Below are positions 33,256 through 41,360 of a DNA stretch of 64,000 nt, in pieces. Source of the DNA: CAZLHO01 sp964559455. GTDB lineage: Bacteria > Krumholzibacteriota > Krumholzibacteriia > LZORAL124-64-63. Within the stretch, counting starts at the first letter, position 1, and every line of letters begins with the position of its first letter. The stretch spans positions 36,710 through 100,709 of the forward strand of contig CAZLHO010000004.1 of NCBI GenBank assembly GCA_964559455.1. Direction: 5' to 3'. The notes under the pieces were generated by a model. It was not told where the DNA came from and ran no database searches. It saw only the letters and a list, made by a program, of their open reading frames with translations. A program made the position numbers and the translations under genes.

Positions 33256-34484
33256 GCCGCCTCCTCCCCCGCCGTCGCCCGCGACCCGAGCCCCCGGTCC
33301 GCGGCGACGAAGAGGCCCCAGAGCAGCAGCAGCAGGCAGATCTTCACGTAGATGACGTAGTTGTCGTGCAGCAGCCCGCAGACGTAGAAGAGATGGAGCG
33401 AGGCGCCGGCGCCGACGTAGCCGGCGCGGGTCCAGCTGCGCGGCAGGTCGCCGCCCAGGGCCAGCCGCCGCGCCAGCGAGACGTAGAGCAGCAGGGCCAG
33501 GGCCGCCCAGACCGCCGCCGCGGGCAGGCCGTGGCTCAGGGCCACCTCGATCAGGTCGTTGTGCACGTGGGGCCAGCGCTCCGGGTCGTCGACGAGCACG
33601 CCGGTCTTGTAGTCGTCGTAGACGGCGTCGATGCAGCCGGGGCCGAGCCCCGTCCAGGGATGGTCGGCGACGATGTCCCGACCCATGCGCCACATGTCGA
33701 AGCGGCGGGAGAACTCGGGATCGCGGACGTCGGCGATCGCGGCGGCCCGCTCGCGCACCGACGGCACCAGGGCCACGGGCACGACGACGGCCAGCAGCAG
33801 CAGCGCGACCAGCAGGCGCTTGGGCAGGCGCAACGCCATCACCAGGCCCACTCCCGTCAGCCAGCCCAGCCAGGCCGCGCGGCTCAGGGTGGCCGCCAGG
33901 ACGGCGAAGGCCAGCAGCGATCCCAGCCCCAGCGCGATCCGCTCGGGCCGGGCGCTGCGCGGACCGTAGACCGCGGCCGCGGCCAGCAGCAGGGAGATCA
34001 TGCCCACGACCTGGGCCAGGGTGTTGTAGTGCAGGTGGGGGGTGGCGGCCCGGGACCAGCCCGCCGCCAGGACCAGTCCGGCCTGCACGGCCAGCGCGAC
34101 GGCGGCCAGGGCCAGCGCACGGAAGAACCAGCGCCAGGCGCCTTCGTCGAAGGACGCGGCCAGGGCGACGAAGAAGAGGGCGAAGCGGTAGAGCTTGGGG
34201 ATCTTCGCGGCGCCGACGCCGGGATCGACCGCCGTCAACGCCGAAACCAGGTAGAGCAGGATGAAGGCGATCCAGAGCGGGGGAGCCGCCGCGGTCGTCG
34301 GGCCGCCGCGCCACCAGGCCCCGTCGGCCGCACGCCCTGTCAGGCGTTGGACCAGGACCAGCAGGAGAGCGGCCCCGAGCAGGATCTCGGCGGCGGCGGT
34401 GGAGAAGAACACCGCCACCGCCCAGAGGACGAGGGCCGCCTGCGCTCCCGTCACCGGGAAGCCGACCGGCCGTTCGGGGCTCAC
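33252..34484 (-). CDS. O-antigen ligase / polymerase family membrane protein
   Basis: 410 aa with about 11 hydrophobic helices and one large external loop (~250-330) of the Wzy_C type: RRFDMWRMGRDIVADHPWTG, then GLGPG, and a VHNDLIEVALSHGLPAA segment with the conserved His. It would ligate or polymerise polysaccharide on the periplasmic face. GTG start at 34484 overlaps the mrp stop. The two flanking heptosyltransferase genes support a role in lipopolysaccharide; a WaaL versus Wzy assignment cannot be made here. Confidence 0.85.
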   Translation of the reverse strand: MSPERPVGFPVTGAQAALVLWAVAVFFSTAAAEILLGAALLLVLVQRLTGRAADGAWWRGGPTTAAAPPLWIAFILLYLVSALTAVDPGVGAAKIPKLYRFALFFVALAASFDEGAWRWFFRALALAAVALAVQAGLVLAAGWSRAATPHLHYNTLAQVVGMISLLLAAAAVYGPRSARPERIALGLGSLLAFAVLAATLSRAAWLGWLTGVGLVMALRLPKRLLVALLLLAVVVPVALVPSVRERAAAIADVRDPEFSRRFDMWRMGRDIVADHPWTGLGPGCIDAVYDDYKTGVLVDDPERWPHVHNDLIEVALSHGLPAAAVWAALALLLYVSLARRLALGGDLPRSWTRAGYVGAGASLHLFYVCGLLHDNYVIYVKICLLLLLWGLFVAADRGLGSRATAGEEAA

Positions 34485-35542
34485 GTCAGCAGTTCACCCA
34501 CCTTGTCGGCCAGGGCCAGAAAGGCGTCGCGGGCCGGACTCTCGCCCGCCGCGACCGCGGGCAGGCCGTTGTCGCCGCCCTCGCGCACCTGCGGCTCGAG
34601 GGGGATCTCCCCCAGCAGGGGGATGCCGAACTGGTCGGCCACCCTGGCGCCGCCGCCTTTGCCGAAGATGTCGTAGCGCTTGCCGTTGTCCGGACAGAGG
34701 AAGTAGCTCATGTTCTCGATCACGCCGAGCACGGGCACCTTCACGTGTCCGAACATCTGGATTCCCCGGCGCACGTCGGCCAAGGCCAGCTCCTGCGGGG
34801 TCGTGACCATGACCACGCCGTCGACGGGCACCTGCTGCACCAGGGTCAACTGAGCGTCACCGGTGCCGGGCGGCATGTCAACGACCAGATAGTCCAGGTC
34901 GTGCCACTGCACGTCCTTCAGGAACTGGCGCACGGCGGCCATGACCATCGGGCCGCGCCAGACCACGGCCTGGCCCGGGGGCACGAGCATGCCCATCGAG
35001 ATGGTCTGCAGGCCCTGGGCCATCACCGGCAGGATGGTGTTGTCGTCGATGGCGTGGGGCTGGTCCTCGGTGCCGAGCATCGTCGGCAACGAGGGGCCGT
35101 AGATGTCGGCGTCGAGCAGGCCGACGCGCTTGCCGCGGGCCTTCAGCGCCAGCGCCAGGTTCACCGCCACCGTGGACTTGCCGACGCCGCCCTTGCCGCT
35201 GGCCACGGCGATGATCTTCTTCACGCCGTCCAGGCTGCGGCGGTCGGCCCAGGGATCGGGGGCGGCCTGCTTCGGCGCCGGGCTCTCGGCGCGCACGACC
35301 TGCACCCGCGCGGAGCCCACGCCGGGCAGTTCGGCCAGGCGGGCCTCGACGAGCGCCTTGACCTCGGCGATCAGCTCGGGCTTCTCGCTGGTTTGGGCGA
35401 TATCGACCTCGACGGCGTCGCCATCGACGGCGATGCGGCCGATCAGTTCGATCTTCACGATGTCGACGCGTGTGCCCGGGCACATAACCTCGGCCAGGGC
35501 CGCCTTGACGCTCTCGGGCGCGAGCGTGCGATCCTCCGCCAT
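34481..35542 (-). CDS. mrp: Mrp/NBP35-type ATP-binding protein (Fe-S carrier family)
   Basis: 353 aa. N-terminal MIP18/FeS_assembly_P domain (1-90), then the ParA-like ATPase with deviant Walker A SGKGGVGKST at ~115 and VVDMPPGTGD. In most Mrp proteins the Fe-S cluster is held by a CxxC shortly after ENMS; here the segment reads MSYFLCPDNGKRYDIFG, with only one Cys. Either the cluster is bridged differently or the protein is not a classical Fe-S carrier. ATG at 35542 with GGAGG 6 nt upstream. First gene of the O-antigen ligase operon. Confidence 0.88.
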   Translation of the reverse strand: MAEDRTLAPESVKAALAEVMCPGTRVDIVKIELIGRIAVDGDAVEVDIAQTSEKPELIAEVKALVEARLAELPGVGSARVQVVRAESPAPKQAAPDPWADRRSLDGVKKIIAVASGKGGVGKSTVAVNLALALKARGKRVGLLDADIYGPSLPTMLGTEDQPHAIDDNTILPVMAQGLQTISMGMLVPPGQAVVWRGPMVMAAVRQFLKDVQWHDLDYLVVDMPPGTGDAQLTLVQQVPVDGVVMVTTPQELALADVRRGIQMFGHVKVPVLGVIENMSYFLCPDNGKRYDIFGKGGGARVADQFGIPLLGEIPLEPQVREGGDNGLPAVAAGESPARDAFLALADKVGELLT

Positions 35543-35647
35543 GGGAAACCTCCGGAATCGGATCTGGGAAAGAGATTGGAATTCGGCAATCGGGCGGCTC
35601 TGTGCTAGTTTGCGGCAGGCCCGCATGGGGAAGGACATCGTCGCCGA

Positions 35648-36448
35648 ATGCTGAGGCAGAGCGTGGTGAAGGTAACGGCTTTCATGATCGTCCGCAACGA
35701 GGAAGTCTTGCTTCCCGGCTGCCTCGACGCGCTCGTCGGCGCCGCCGACGAACTGGTCGTGCTGGACACCGGCAGCGACGACGCGACGCCGGCGATCCTC
35801 GCCCGCGAGGCCGCCGCCGGCCGCTTCGACCGCGTGCAATGGCGGCCGCACGAGTTCCGCGATTTCGGCAGCGCCCGTCAGGCCGCGCTGGACCTGGTCG
35901 CCACCCCCTGGGCCCTGTGGCTGGACGCCGACGAGACCGTCTCGCCGGAACTGCGCGCGCAGCTGGACGCCATGAAGAAGGACGGCGGGCTGCAGCGCCA
36001 CGCCGCCTGGGAGCTGCACCGCGTGAACCGGGTGCTGGGCCGCGTGATGAAGGGGCGCAACCTCACAGGCCAGTACGTGCTGCGCCTCTTCCGCGCCGAC
36101 CGCGGCCGCCTGAGCGCCTCGCGCGTGCACGAGGGCATCGTCCTGGATCCCGGCGCCACCGTGGGCCGGCTCGAAGCGGCCCTCTTCCACGACACGATGA
36201 CCAGCTGGCGCCTGTACCTGCGCAAGGTCGACCTCTACACGACCCTCGACGCCGAATCCAGCCCCCGCCGCTTCAACCCCCTGCACTTCCTCTTCACCGG
36301 CCTCTCGGCCTTCTGGCGCCAGTACTTCGCGCGGACCGGCCTCCGGGACGGCTGGCCCGGCTTCGTCTGGGCGGCGACCTCGGCCTGGTCGGCGACGCTG
36401 CGCGACTGGAAACTGCTGCGGCGGGACCTGCGCCGCCGCCGGCACTGA
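35648..36448 (+). CDS. glycosyltransferase family 2 (WaaE/KdtX-like)
   Basis: 266 aa GT-A enzyme. MIVRNEE (nucleotide-sugar site), VLDTGSDDAT, and the metal motif LWLDADE are visible, and the order matches lipopolysaccharide-core glucosyltransferases of the WaaE/KdtX group. C-terminal region has hydrophobic/aromatic stretches (LHFLFTGLSAFWRQYF) that may touch the membrane. The start is open: ATG at 35648, or GTG at 35663/35666 with GAGG nearby. Consistent with the lipopolysaccharide genes just across the divergent gap. Confidence 0.85.
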   Translation: MLRQSVVKVTAFMIVRNEEVLLPGCLDALVGAADELVVLDTGSDDATPAILAREAAAGRFDRVQWRPHEFRDFGSARQAALDLVATPWALWLDADETVSPELRAQLDAMKKDGGLQRHAAWELHRVNRVLGRVMKGRNLTGQYVLRLFRADRGRLSASRVHEGIVLDPGATVGRLEAALFHDTMTSWRLYLRKVDLYTTLDAESSPRRFNPLHFLFTGLSAFWRQYFARTGLRDGWPGFVWAATSAWSATLRDWKLLRRDLRRRRH

Positions 36449-36984
36449 CCATTCCCGCAATCTCCCCGCGCCGCAGATCGCAGCGCCGCGCTCCGGGCCC
36501 CTTCCCCGGTCGCTCGGACCGAGCCGGGGGCGCCGCGGCGGCCCAGGGCCGAGGCGCGACACCGCAGGCGTGGCCGCAGCCACGGCGAGGCGGCGCAACG
36601 AAGGCGACGGGGTCCGCGACCGCTTCCCTGCACGATACCGGCGCCGCGCTCCGGGCCCCTTCCCCGGTCACTCGGACCGAGCCGGGGGCGCCGCGGCGGC
36701 CCGGGGCCGAGGCGCGACGCCGCAGGCGTGGCCGCAGCCACGCCGAGGCGGTGCAACGAAGGCGACGGGGTCCGCGACCGCTTCCCTGCACGATACCGGC
36801 GCCGCGCTCCGGGCCCCTTCCCCGGTCACTCGGACCGAGCCGGGGGCGCCGCGGCGGCCCGGGGCCGAGGCGCGACGCCGCAGGCGTGGCCGCAGCCACG
36901 CCGAGGCGGCGCAACGAAGGCGACGGGCCGCCGCGGCGTTCACGGCGACGGGAGAGGGATCGGGGAAGGGGTCCGGAGCGCCTA
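36449..36984. other. 536-bp gene-free interval
   Basis: Apart from the tandem repeat it holds ~34 bp after the glycosyltransferase stop and ~57 bp before the Nudix stop, with nothing recognisable. No terminator with a T-run was found; the hairpins of the repeat may serve that role for both convergent transcripts. Confidence 0.5.
36483..36927. repeat. 158-bp tandem repeat, 2.8 copies
   Basis: Three head-to-tail units begin at 36483, 36641 and 36799; the third ends after ~129 bp. Units 2 and 3 differ at a single position seen (cggtgc/cggcgc); unit 1 differs at four or five single bases. Each unit has internal inverted repeats: CTCGG-A-CCGAG, and GGCGTGGC..GCCACGCC (36725-36732 and 36737-36744), the latter perfect in units 2 and 3 but broken in unit 1. 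Both strands stay open, giving repetitive Arg/Ala-rich translations that I judge non-coding. It sits between the convergent ends of the glycosyltransferase and Nudix genes. Confidence 0.9.
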
Positions 36985-37449
36985 CTAGAGGGTCAGCCGG
37001 CGGGTGACCATGAGGTCGTCGAGGATCCGGCGATGGTCGAAGGCGAGTTCGGGCAGGGCGTCGAGGGAATGCCAGCGGGCCTCGGCGGCGTCGTCGCCGC
37101 CGACGACCGGGGGCGGCGGCCCGGAGACCTCGGCCACGAAGACGATCGAGACGGTGTGGCCGCGGGGGTCGCGGGCAGGGTCGCCGTAGGCGGCGAACTG
37201 GCGGAAGTCGAGACCGGAAAGCCCGGTCTCCTCGCGGACCTCCCGGACCACGGCGTCGGGAAGGTCCTCCCCCATGTCGACGAAGCCTCCGGGGAAGGCC
37301 CAGCCGTCGCGGTAGGGCTCGTTCCGGCGGCGCACGAGCAGGACCCGCCAGTGGGTGCGGCCCTGCTCGGCCGGTTCGCAGCGGCAGAGGATGACCCCGT
37401 CCACGGTGACCGCGGGAGACGGGGGACTCTGCTGCCGGATGACGCTCAT
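36985..37449 (-). CDS. Nudix hydrolase
   Basis: 154 aa. Complete Nudix box from G in GGFVDMGEDLPDAV to REVREETGL (Gx5Ex7REUxEExGU). Preceded by YRDGWAFPGG, as in NUDT/NadM-type pyrophosphatases acting on NDP-sugars or related dinucleotides. Contains a short Cys pair (ILCRCEPAEQ) at residues ~21-23. Substrate not determinable. Lies 10 nt after the STAS gene on the same strand. Confidence 0.9.
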   Translation of the reverse strand: MSVIRQQSPPSPAVTVDGVILCRCEPAEQGRTHWRVLLVRRRNEPYRDGWAFPGGFVDMGEDLPDAVVREVREETGLSGLDFRQFAAYGDPARDPRGHTVSIVFVAEVSGPPPPVVGGDDAAEARWHSLDALPELAFDHRRILDDLMVTRRLTL

Positions 37450-37459
37450 GGGACGGATC

Positions 37460-37801
37460 CTACTGGGCGAGCGCGGCGAGCGCCTTCTCCTCGCTGTCGA
37501 AGGTCTCGAAGACGAGCTTCAACTGCGTGACGTTCAGGATGTTGTCGATCCGGTCGCTGACGCAGCAGATCTTCATCTGGCCGCCGTTCTTCTTCACGGT
37601 GTGGAAGCCCGAGACCAGGACGCCGAGACCGGTGGAGTTGATCCAGTTCACCTTGCTCATGTTCAGGACCACGTCGACGTAGCCCTCGCTGATCAGGGTC
37701 TTGACCTGGGAATGGAAGAGCTCGTGGTCGTCGCCCCCCATGATCTTGCCGGAAAGGTTGAGGACCATGATTTCGTTATGAGCCTTCTCGCTGATCTTCA
37801 A
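37460..37801 (-). CDS. STAS-domain anti-sigma factor antagonist
   Basis: 113 aa SpoIIAA/RsbV-like protein. The phosphorylatable site is INSTGLGVL (the usual DSSGLGVL has Asp; here Asn-Ser-Thr), near residue 58. No fused domain. Start is a TTG at 37801 preceded by AGGAGGG; no ATG lies in front of the first beta-strand. Probably part of a partner-switching circuit with a kinase/anti-sigma factor encoded elsewhere. Confidence 0.85.
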   Translation of the reverse strand: MKISEKAHNEIMVLNLSGKIMGGDDHELFHSQVKTLISEGYVDVVLNMSKVNWINSTGLGVLVSGFHTVKKNGGQMKICCVSDRIDNILNVTQLKLVFETFDSEEKALAALAQ

Positions 37802-37892
37802 GCCGGTCCCTCCTCGCTGTCCAGGAATCGCGCCCCGGCGGGCGGCGGTTTCATCGTTCGGGATGTGTTCCCAGGATAACGCCCCCCTTGGC

Positions 37893-37906
37893 GAACGCAA
37901 GCGTTC
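37893..37906. promoter_or_regulatory. 14-bp palindrome between divergent genes
   Basis: GAACGC-AA-GCGTTC, a perfect palindrome in the 218-bp gap between the STAS gene (minus) and the MEMO gene (plus). Operator-like by form; regulator unknown. Confidence 0.3.
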
Positions 37907-38019
37907 ACTGGTCCCGAACCGTCGAATTCTGCTACTCTGGAGCCGCCGGGATCGGGGTTTGCCCCCGGCCGGGCCGCTGACGATCTTTGGCCCGGAGACG
38001 ATCCGAAGGGAGCCCGCTG

Positions 38020-38904
38020 ATGGAAAGAGCCGCCATCCGGCCCGCCGCCCTGGCGGGCAGCTGGTACCCCGGCGAGGCCGCGGCGCTGGCCGCCGAGGTG
38101 GACCGTCACCTCGCCGGCGGCGAGGCGGATGCATCCGGCGGTCGCCCCCTGGCCCTGGTGGCCCCCCACGCCGGCTACGCCTACAGCGGCCCCACCGCCG
38201 GCAAGGCCTTCGCCCGTCTGGCGGGACGCAGCTACGAGCGGGTCTTCGTACTCGCCCCCAGCCACCGGACCCGCCTCGACCGCGTCTCGGTCGCTCCCTT
38301 CGCGGCCTACGCGACCCCGCTGGGCGAGGTTCCCGTGGACACCGACGTCGTGACGCGGCTGCTCCGGCACGACGCCTTCGCCGCCGTCGCGGCGGCCCAC
38401 CGCGCCGAGCACGCCGAGGAGATCCAGCTGCCCTTCCTGCAACGGGTCTGCGGCGAGGAACTGCGCGTGGTGCCCTTGCTGGTGCCCCCCCTGCCCCCCC
38501 CCGACCGCGAGGCGGCGGCCCGGGCGTTGGCCCCCTGGTGCGACGGCGACAGCCTCTTCGTCGTCTCGACCGACTTCACGCACTACGGCCGGGACTACGG
38601 CTACGAACCCTTCACCGACAGGGTCCCGGAGCGGCTGGCCGAGCTGGACGGCGGCGCCTTCGAGCTACTGCTGGCCCGCGACGCCGAGGGGCTGCTGGCC
38701 TACCGGAGCCGGACGGGGATCACGATGTGCGGGCTCGACGCCGCCGCGCTGGTGCTGGACCTGCCCCTGCCCCCCGGCGGCGGCGAATTGATCGCCTACG
38801 CCCGCAGCGCCGACCGGGACGGGGACTTCTCGTTCTCGGTGAGCTACGCCGCCCTGGTGCTGGCGCGCGCACCCGGGTCCGACGCCGAGGTCGGCCATGA
38901 TTGA
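38020..38904 (+). CDS. amrB: MEMO1-family protein (AmmeMemoRadiSam system protein B)
   Basis: 294 aa, extradiol-dioxygenase-like fold without a proven enzymatic role. Signatures: AGSWYPGE at the start, APHAGYAYSG (first His of the metal-like site), LAPSHRT, STDFTHYG, and GITMCGLDA. Overlaps the AMMECR1 gene by 8 nt. Proteins of this pair occur with a radical SAM partner in the AmmeMemoRadiSam system. ATG at 38020 is set by GAAGGGAG upstream. Confidence 0.9.
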   Translation: MERAAIRPAALAGSWYPGEAAALAAEVDRHLAGGEADASGGRPLALVAPHAGYAYSGPTAGKAFARLAGRSYERVFVLAPSHRTRLDRVSVAPFAAYATPLGEVPVDTDVVTRLLRHDAFAAVAAAHRAEHAEEIQLPFLQRVCGEELRVVPLLVPPLPPPDREAAARALAPWCDGDSLFVVSTDFTHYGRDYGYEPFTDRVPERLAELDGGAFELLLARDAEGLLAYRSRTGITMCGLDAAALVLDLPLPPGGGELIAYARSADRDGDFSFSVSYAALVLARAPGSDAEVGHD

Positions 38905-39493
38905 TCTCCCCCCCGACCGCTCCCTCGATCCCGCCGAGCGGGACTTCCTGCTCGCCCTGGCGCGCGTCGTGGTCGAGGCCGCCGTCGCCGGCGACGCGCC
39001 GCCGTCGCCCGGGGGTTTCGCCGCCGCCCGGGGCTACGCCCTCACGCCCGCCCTGCGGGAGCGCCGCGGGGCCTTCGTCACCCTGACCCGCCGGGGGCGC
39101 CTGCGCGGCTGCATCGGCTTCATCGAGGGCGTGATGCCGCTGGCCGAGGCCGTGGCGGCCAACGCCCTGTCCGCGGCGCTGCGCGACACCCGCTTCCCCG
39201 TCCTGACCGTCGACGAGCTGGCGGACCTGCGCCTGGAGGTCTCGGTGCTCTCCCCCCTGCGCGCCGTCCCGGGGCCGGAGGCGATCGAGGTGGGCCGTCA
39301 CGGCATCGTGCTGGCCAAGGACGGCGCGCACTCGGTATTCCTGCCGCAGGTCGCCCCCGAGCAGGGCTGGGACCTCGCGACCACCCTCGACAACCTGGCC
39401 CTCAAGGCGGGACTCCCCCCGGACGCCTGGCGCCGCGACGCCGACCTCCAGGTCTTCACCGCCGAGATCCTGGCCGAGCCCGACACCGTGTAG
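38897..39493 (+). CDS. amrA: AMMECR1-domain protein (AmmeMemoRadiSam system protein A)
   Basis: 198 aa. The conserved hexapeptide LRGCIG is present in full (GRLRGCIGFIEG), with the surrounding GAFVTL, ALRDTRFPVL and EVSVLSPL segments and a QVAPEQGWD region near the C-terminus. Biochemical role unknown. Directly coupled to the MEMO gene. The radical SAM member is not found within this window. Confidence 0.9.
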   Translation: MIDLPPDRSLDPAERDFLLALARVVVEAAVAGDAPPSPGGFAAARGYALTPALRERRGAFVTLTRRGRLRGCIGFIEGVMPLAEAVAANALSAALRDTRFPVLTVDELADLRLEVSVLSPLRAVPGPEAIEVGRHGIVLAKDGAHSVFLPQVAPEQGWDLATTLDNLALKAGLPPDAWRRDADLQVFTAEILAEPDTV

Positions 39494-39530
39494 GACGAGA
39501 CCGCCCGGGCACGATGCAGGAAGGAACCCC

Positions 39531-41192
39531 ATGAGCTCGTTGCTGGTCGGCGGCGTCTTCGCCGCCTGGTTGGTGCTCGGCACGCTGGTCTACGGCCGTC
39601 GCGTGGCCCGCCGCACCATCGATCCCGACGACGCGAACCCAGTACCCAGCCGCACCCAGGCCGACGGCGTCGACTTCCACCCCGCCCGCGCGCCGGTGCT
39701 CTTCGGCCACCACTTCTCGTCCATCGCCGGCGCCGGCCCGATCGTCGGCCCGCTGATCGGCGTCGCCGCCTTCGGCTGGCTGCCGGCCCTGCTCTGGGTC
39801 GCCCTGGGCTCGGTCTTCTTCGGGGCCGTGCACGACTACACGGCGTTGATGGCCTCGGTGCGCAGCCGGGGCCGATCGGTGGGCGAGATCGCCGAACACA
39901 CCATGGGCCGCCGGGCCCGCCTGGTGCTCTCGATCTTCCTGTGGCTGGCCCTGGTCCTGATCATCGCGGTCTTCGGCGTGCTCACGGCCAGGACCTTCAT
40001 CACCCAGCCGTCGATCGTGATCCCGACCTTCGGCCTGATCCTGCTGGCGGCCGTCTTCGGCCGCACCGTGCTGCGCGGCGGCCTGCCCCTGGCCCCCGCC
40101 ACGCTGGCCGCCCTGGTCCTGCTGGGCCTGCTGATCTGGCTCGGCGAGGCGCTGCCGGTCGCCCTGCCCGATTCCGTGCTGGGCCTGCCGGCGCTGACGG
40201 TCTGGTTCTGGATCCTGATGGCCTACTGCGTCGTGGCGTCGGTGCTGCCGGTCTGGCTGCTGCTGCAGCCCCGGGACTACCTGAGCACCTGGATCCTCTA
40301 CCTGGGCCTGGCCGGGGGTTTCCTGGGCCTGCTGGCCGCCCGACCCGCGCTGCACGGCCCGGCGGTGATCAGCTTCGGCTCGGCGCAGGGGCCGATGTTC
40401 CCGATGCTCTTCGTGATGATCGCCTGCGGCGCGATCTCCGGCTTCCACTCCCTGGTCGGCAGCGGCACCAGCAGCAAGCAGCTGGCCCGGGAATCCGACG
40501 GCTTCCGGATCGGCTACGGAGCCATGATCCTGGAAGCCGCCCTGGCGGGGCTGGTGATCCTGATCGCGGCCGGCGCCCTGGGCTGGGACACGTCGGGCGA
40601 CCCGGCGCCGGGCAGCCTGCAGCACCTGATGGGGCCCGGCGGCGGCGCCATCGTGGCCTTCGCCACCGGGCTCAGCCACCTTGTCGAGAAGCTGCCCCTG
40701 GTCACGGCCCAGGCCGGCCTCTTCTTCGGCATCCTGATGATCAACGCCTTCGTCATGACGACCCTGGACACGTCGACGCGCCTGGCCCGGTTCATCATGC
40801 AGGAACTGGCGGCGGGCGCGCCGCTGCTGCGGGGGCGCTGGACCGCGACCGGGATCACTGTGCTGGCCGCCGGCTGGCTGGGCGCCAGCGGCAACTACAC
40901 GCGGATCTGGCCGGTCTTCGGCGCCACCAACCAACTGGTGGCGGCCCTGGCCCTGATCGTCGTCTCGACCTGGCTGGTCGGCCTGCGGCGGCCGCGGCGC
41001 TACACCCTGATCCCCGCCGTCTTCATGCTGGCGACCTCGGTGGCGGCCCTGGCCTGGCAGGTCCGGGGCTTCCTGCGGGACGGCGAGCCGGCCCTGGCCG
41101 CGGTGGCGGCGGGGCTGGTCGCGCTGGCCCTCTTCCTGGCCTGGGAAGCGCGCTGGCTGCTGACCGGCGGAGCGGGGCCGAATCGGGGCTGA
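39531..41192 (+). CDS. cstA: CstA-type carbon starvation / peptide transporter
   Basis: 553 aa polytopic membrane protein with about 14-16 helices. Signatures of the family: FGHHFSSIAGAGPIVGP near residue 60, AVHDYTALMASVRSRGRSVG, GFHSLVGSGTSSKQL, and FVMTTLDTSTRLARF. In enterobacteria CstA imports peptides or pyruvate under starvation. Lacks the longer C-terminus of some homologs (E. coli ~700 aa). Followed by a 168-bp gap with a candidate promoter, so probably a separate unit from the ceramide-type genes. Confidence 0.92.
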   Translation: MSSLLVGGVFAAWLVLGTLVYGRRVARRTIDPDDANPVPSRTQADGVDFHPARAPVLFGHHFSSIAGAGPIVGPLIGVAAFGWLPALLWVALGSVFFGAVHDYTALMASVRSRGRSVGEIAEHTMGRRARLVLSIFLWLALVLIIAVFGVLTARTFITQPSIVIPTFGLILLAAVFGRTVLRGGLPLAPATLAALVLLGLLIWLGEALPVALPDSVLGLPALTVWFWILMAYCVVASVLPVWLLLQPRDYLSTWILYLGLAGGFLGLLAARPALHGPAVISFGSAQGPMFPMLFVMIACGAISGFHSLVGSGTSSKQLARESDGFRIGYGAMILEAALAGLVILIAAGALGWDTSGDPAPGSLQHLMGPGGGAIVAFATGLSHLVEKLPLVTAQAGLFFGILMINAFVMTTLDTSTRLARFIMQELAAGAPLLRGRWTATGITVLAAGWLGASGNYTRIWPVFGATNQLVAALALIVVSTWLVGLRRPRRYTLIPAVFMLATSVAALAWQVRGFLRDGEPALAAVAAGLVALALFLAWEARWLLTGGAGPNRG

Positions 41193-41252
41193 AACCGTGG
41201 TTTCGACACCGCCCGGGCGCGGGGACATTCTTCTGGCCGGGGCGGAAAAAGA

Positions 41253-41281
41253 TTGGTACTGTCGCCGATGGCGCGTATTTT
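41253..41281 (+). promoter_or_regulatory. candidate promoter of the sphingolipid-type operon
   Basis: TTGGTA (41253-41258), 17-nt spacer, TATTTT (41276-41281): a fair sigma-70 match in an otherwise GC-rich region, ~80 nt upstream of the serine palmitoyltransferase start. Confidence 0.4.
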
Positions 41282-41295
41282 TGCGTGTTCACGCA
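41282..41295. promoter_or_regulatory. 14-bp palindrome over the predicted transcription start
   Basis: TGCGTG-TT-CACGCA, perfect, directly after the -10 candidate. The position fits a repressor operator controlling the sphingolipid-type operon. Confidence 0.35.
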
Positions 41296-41360
41296 TCGAG
41301 CGGGGTCCCGGCACGCGGAGCGTCCGGGTCCCCTGCCATTGAATGAAGGATCGGGAATCC

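Noticed and set aside
36483..36927. Tandem repeat as a CRISPR array
   Set aside because: Unit is 158 bp, directly adjoining, with no unique spacers and no cas genes nearby.
36235..37007. Repetitive open frames across the tandem repeat on both strands, possible repeat protein
   Set aside because: Every frame on both strands is open because of base composition; no consistent start, ribosome site or third-position pattern. Treated as non-coding repeat.
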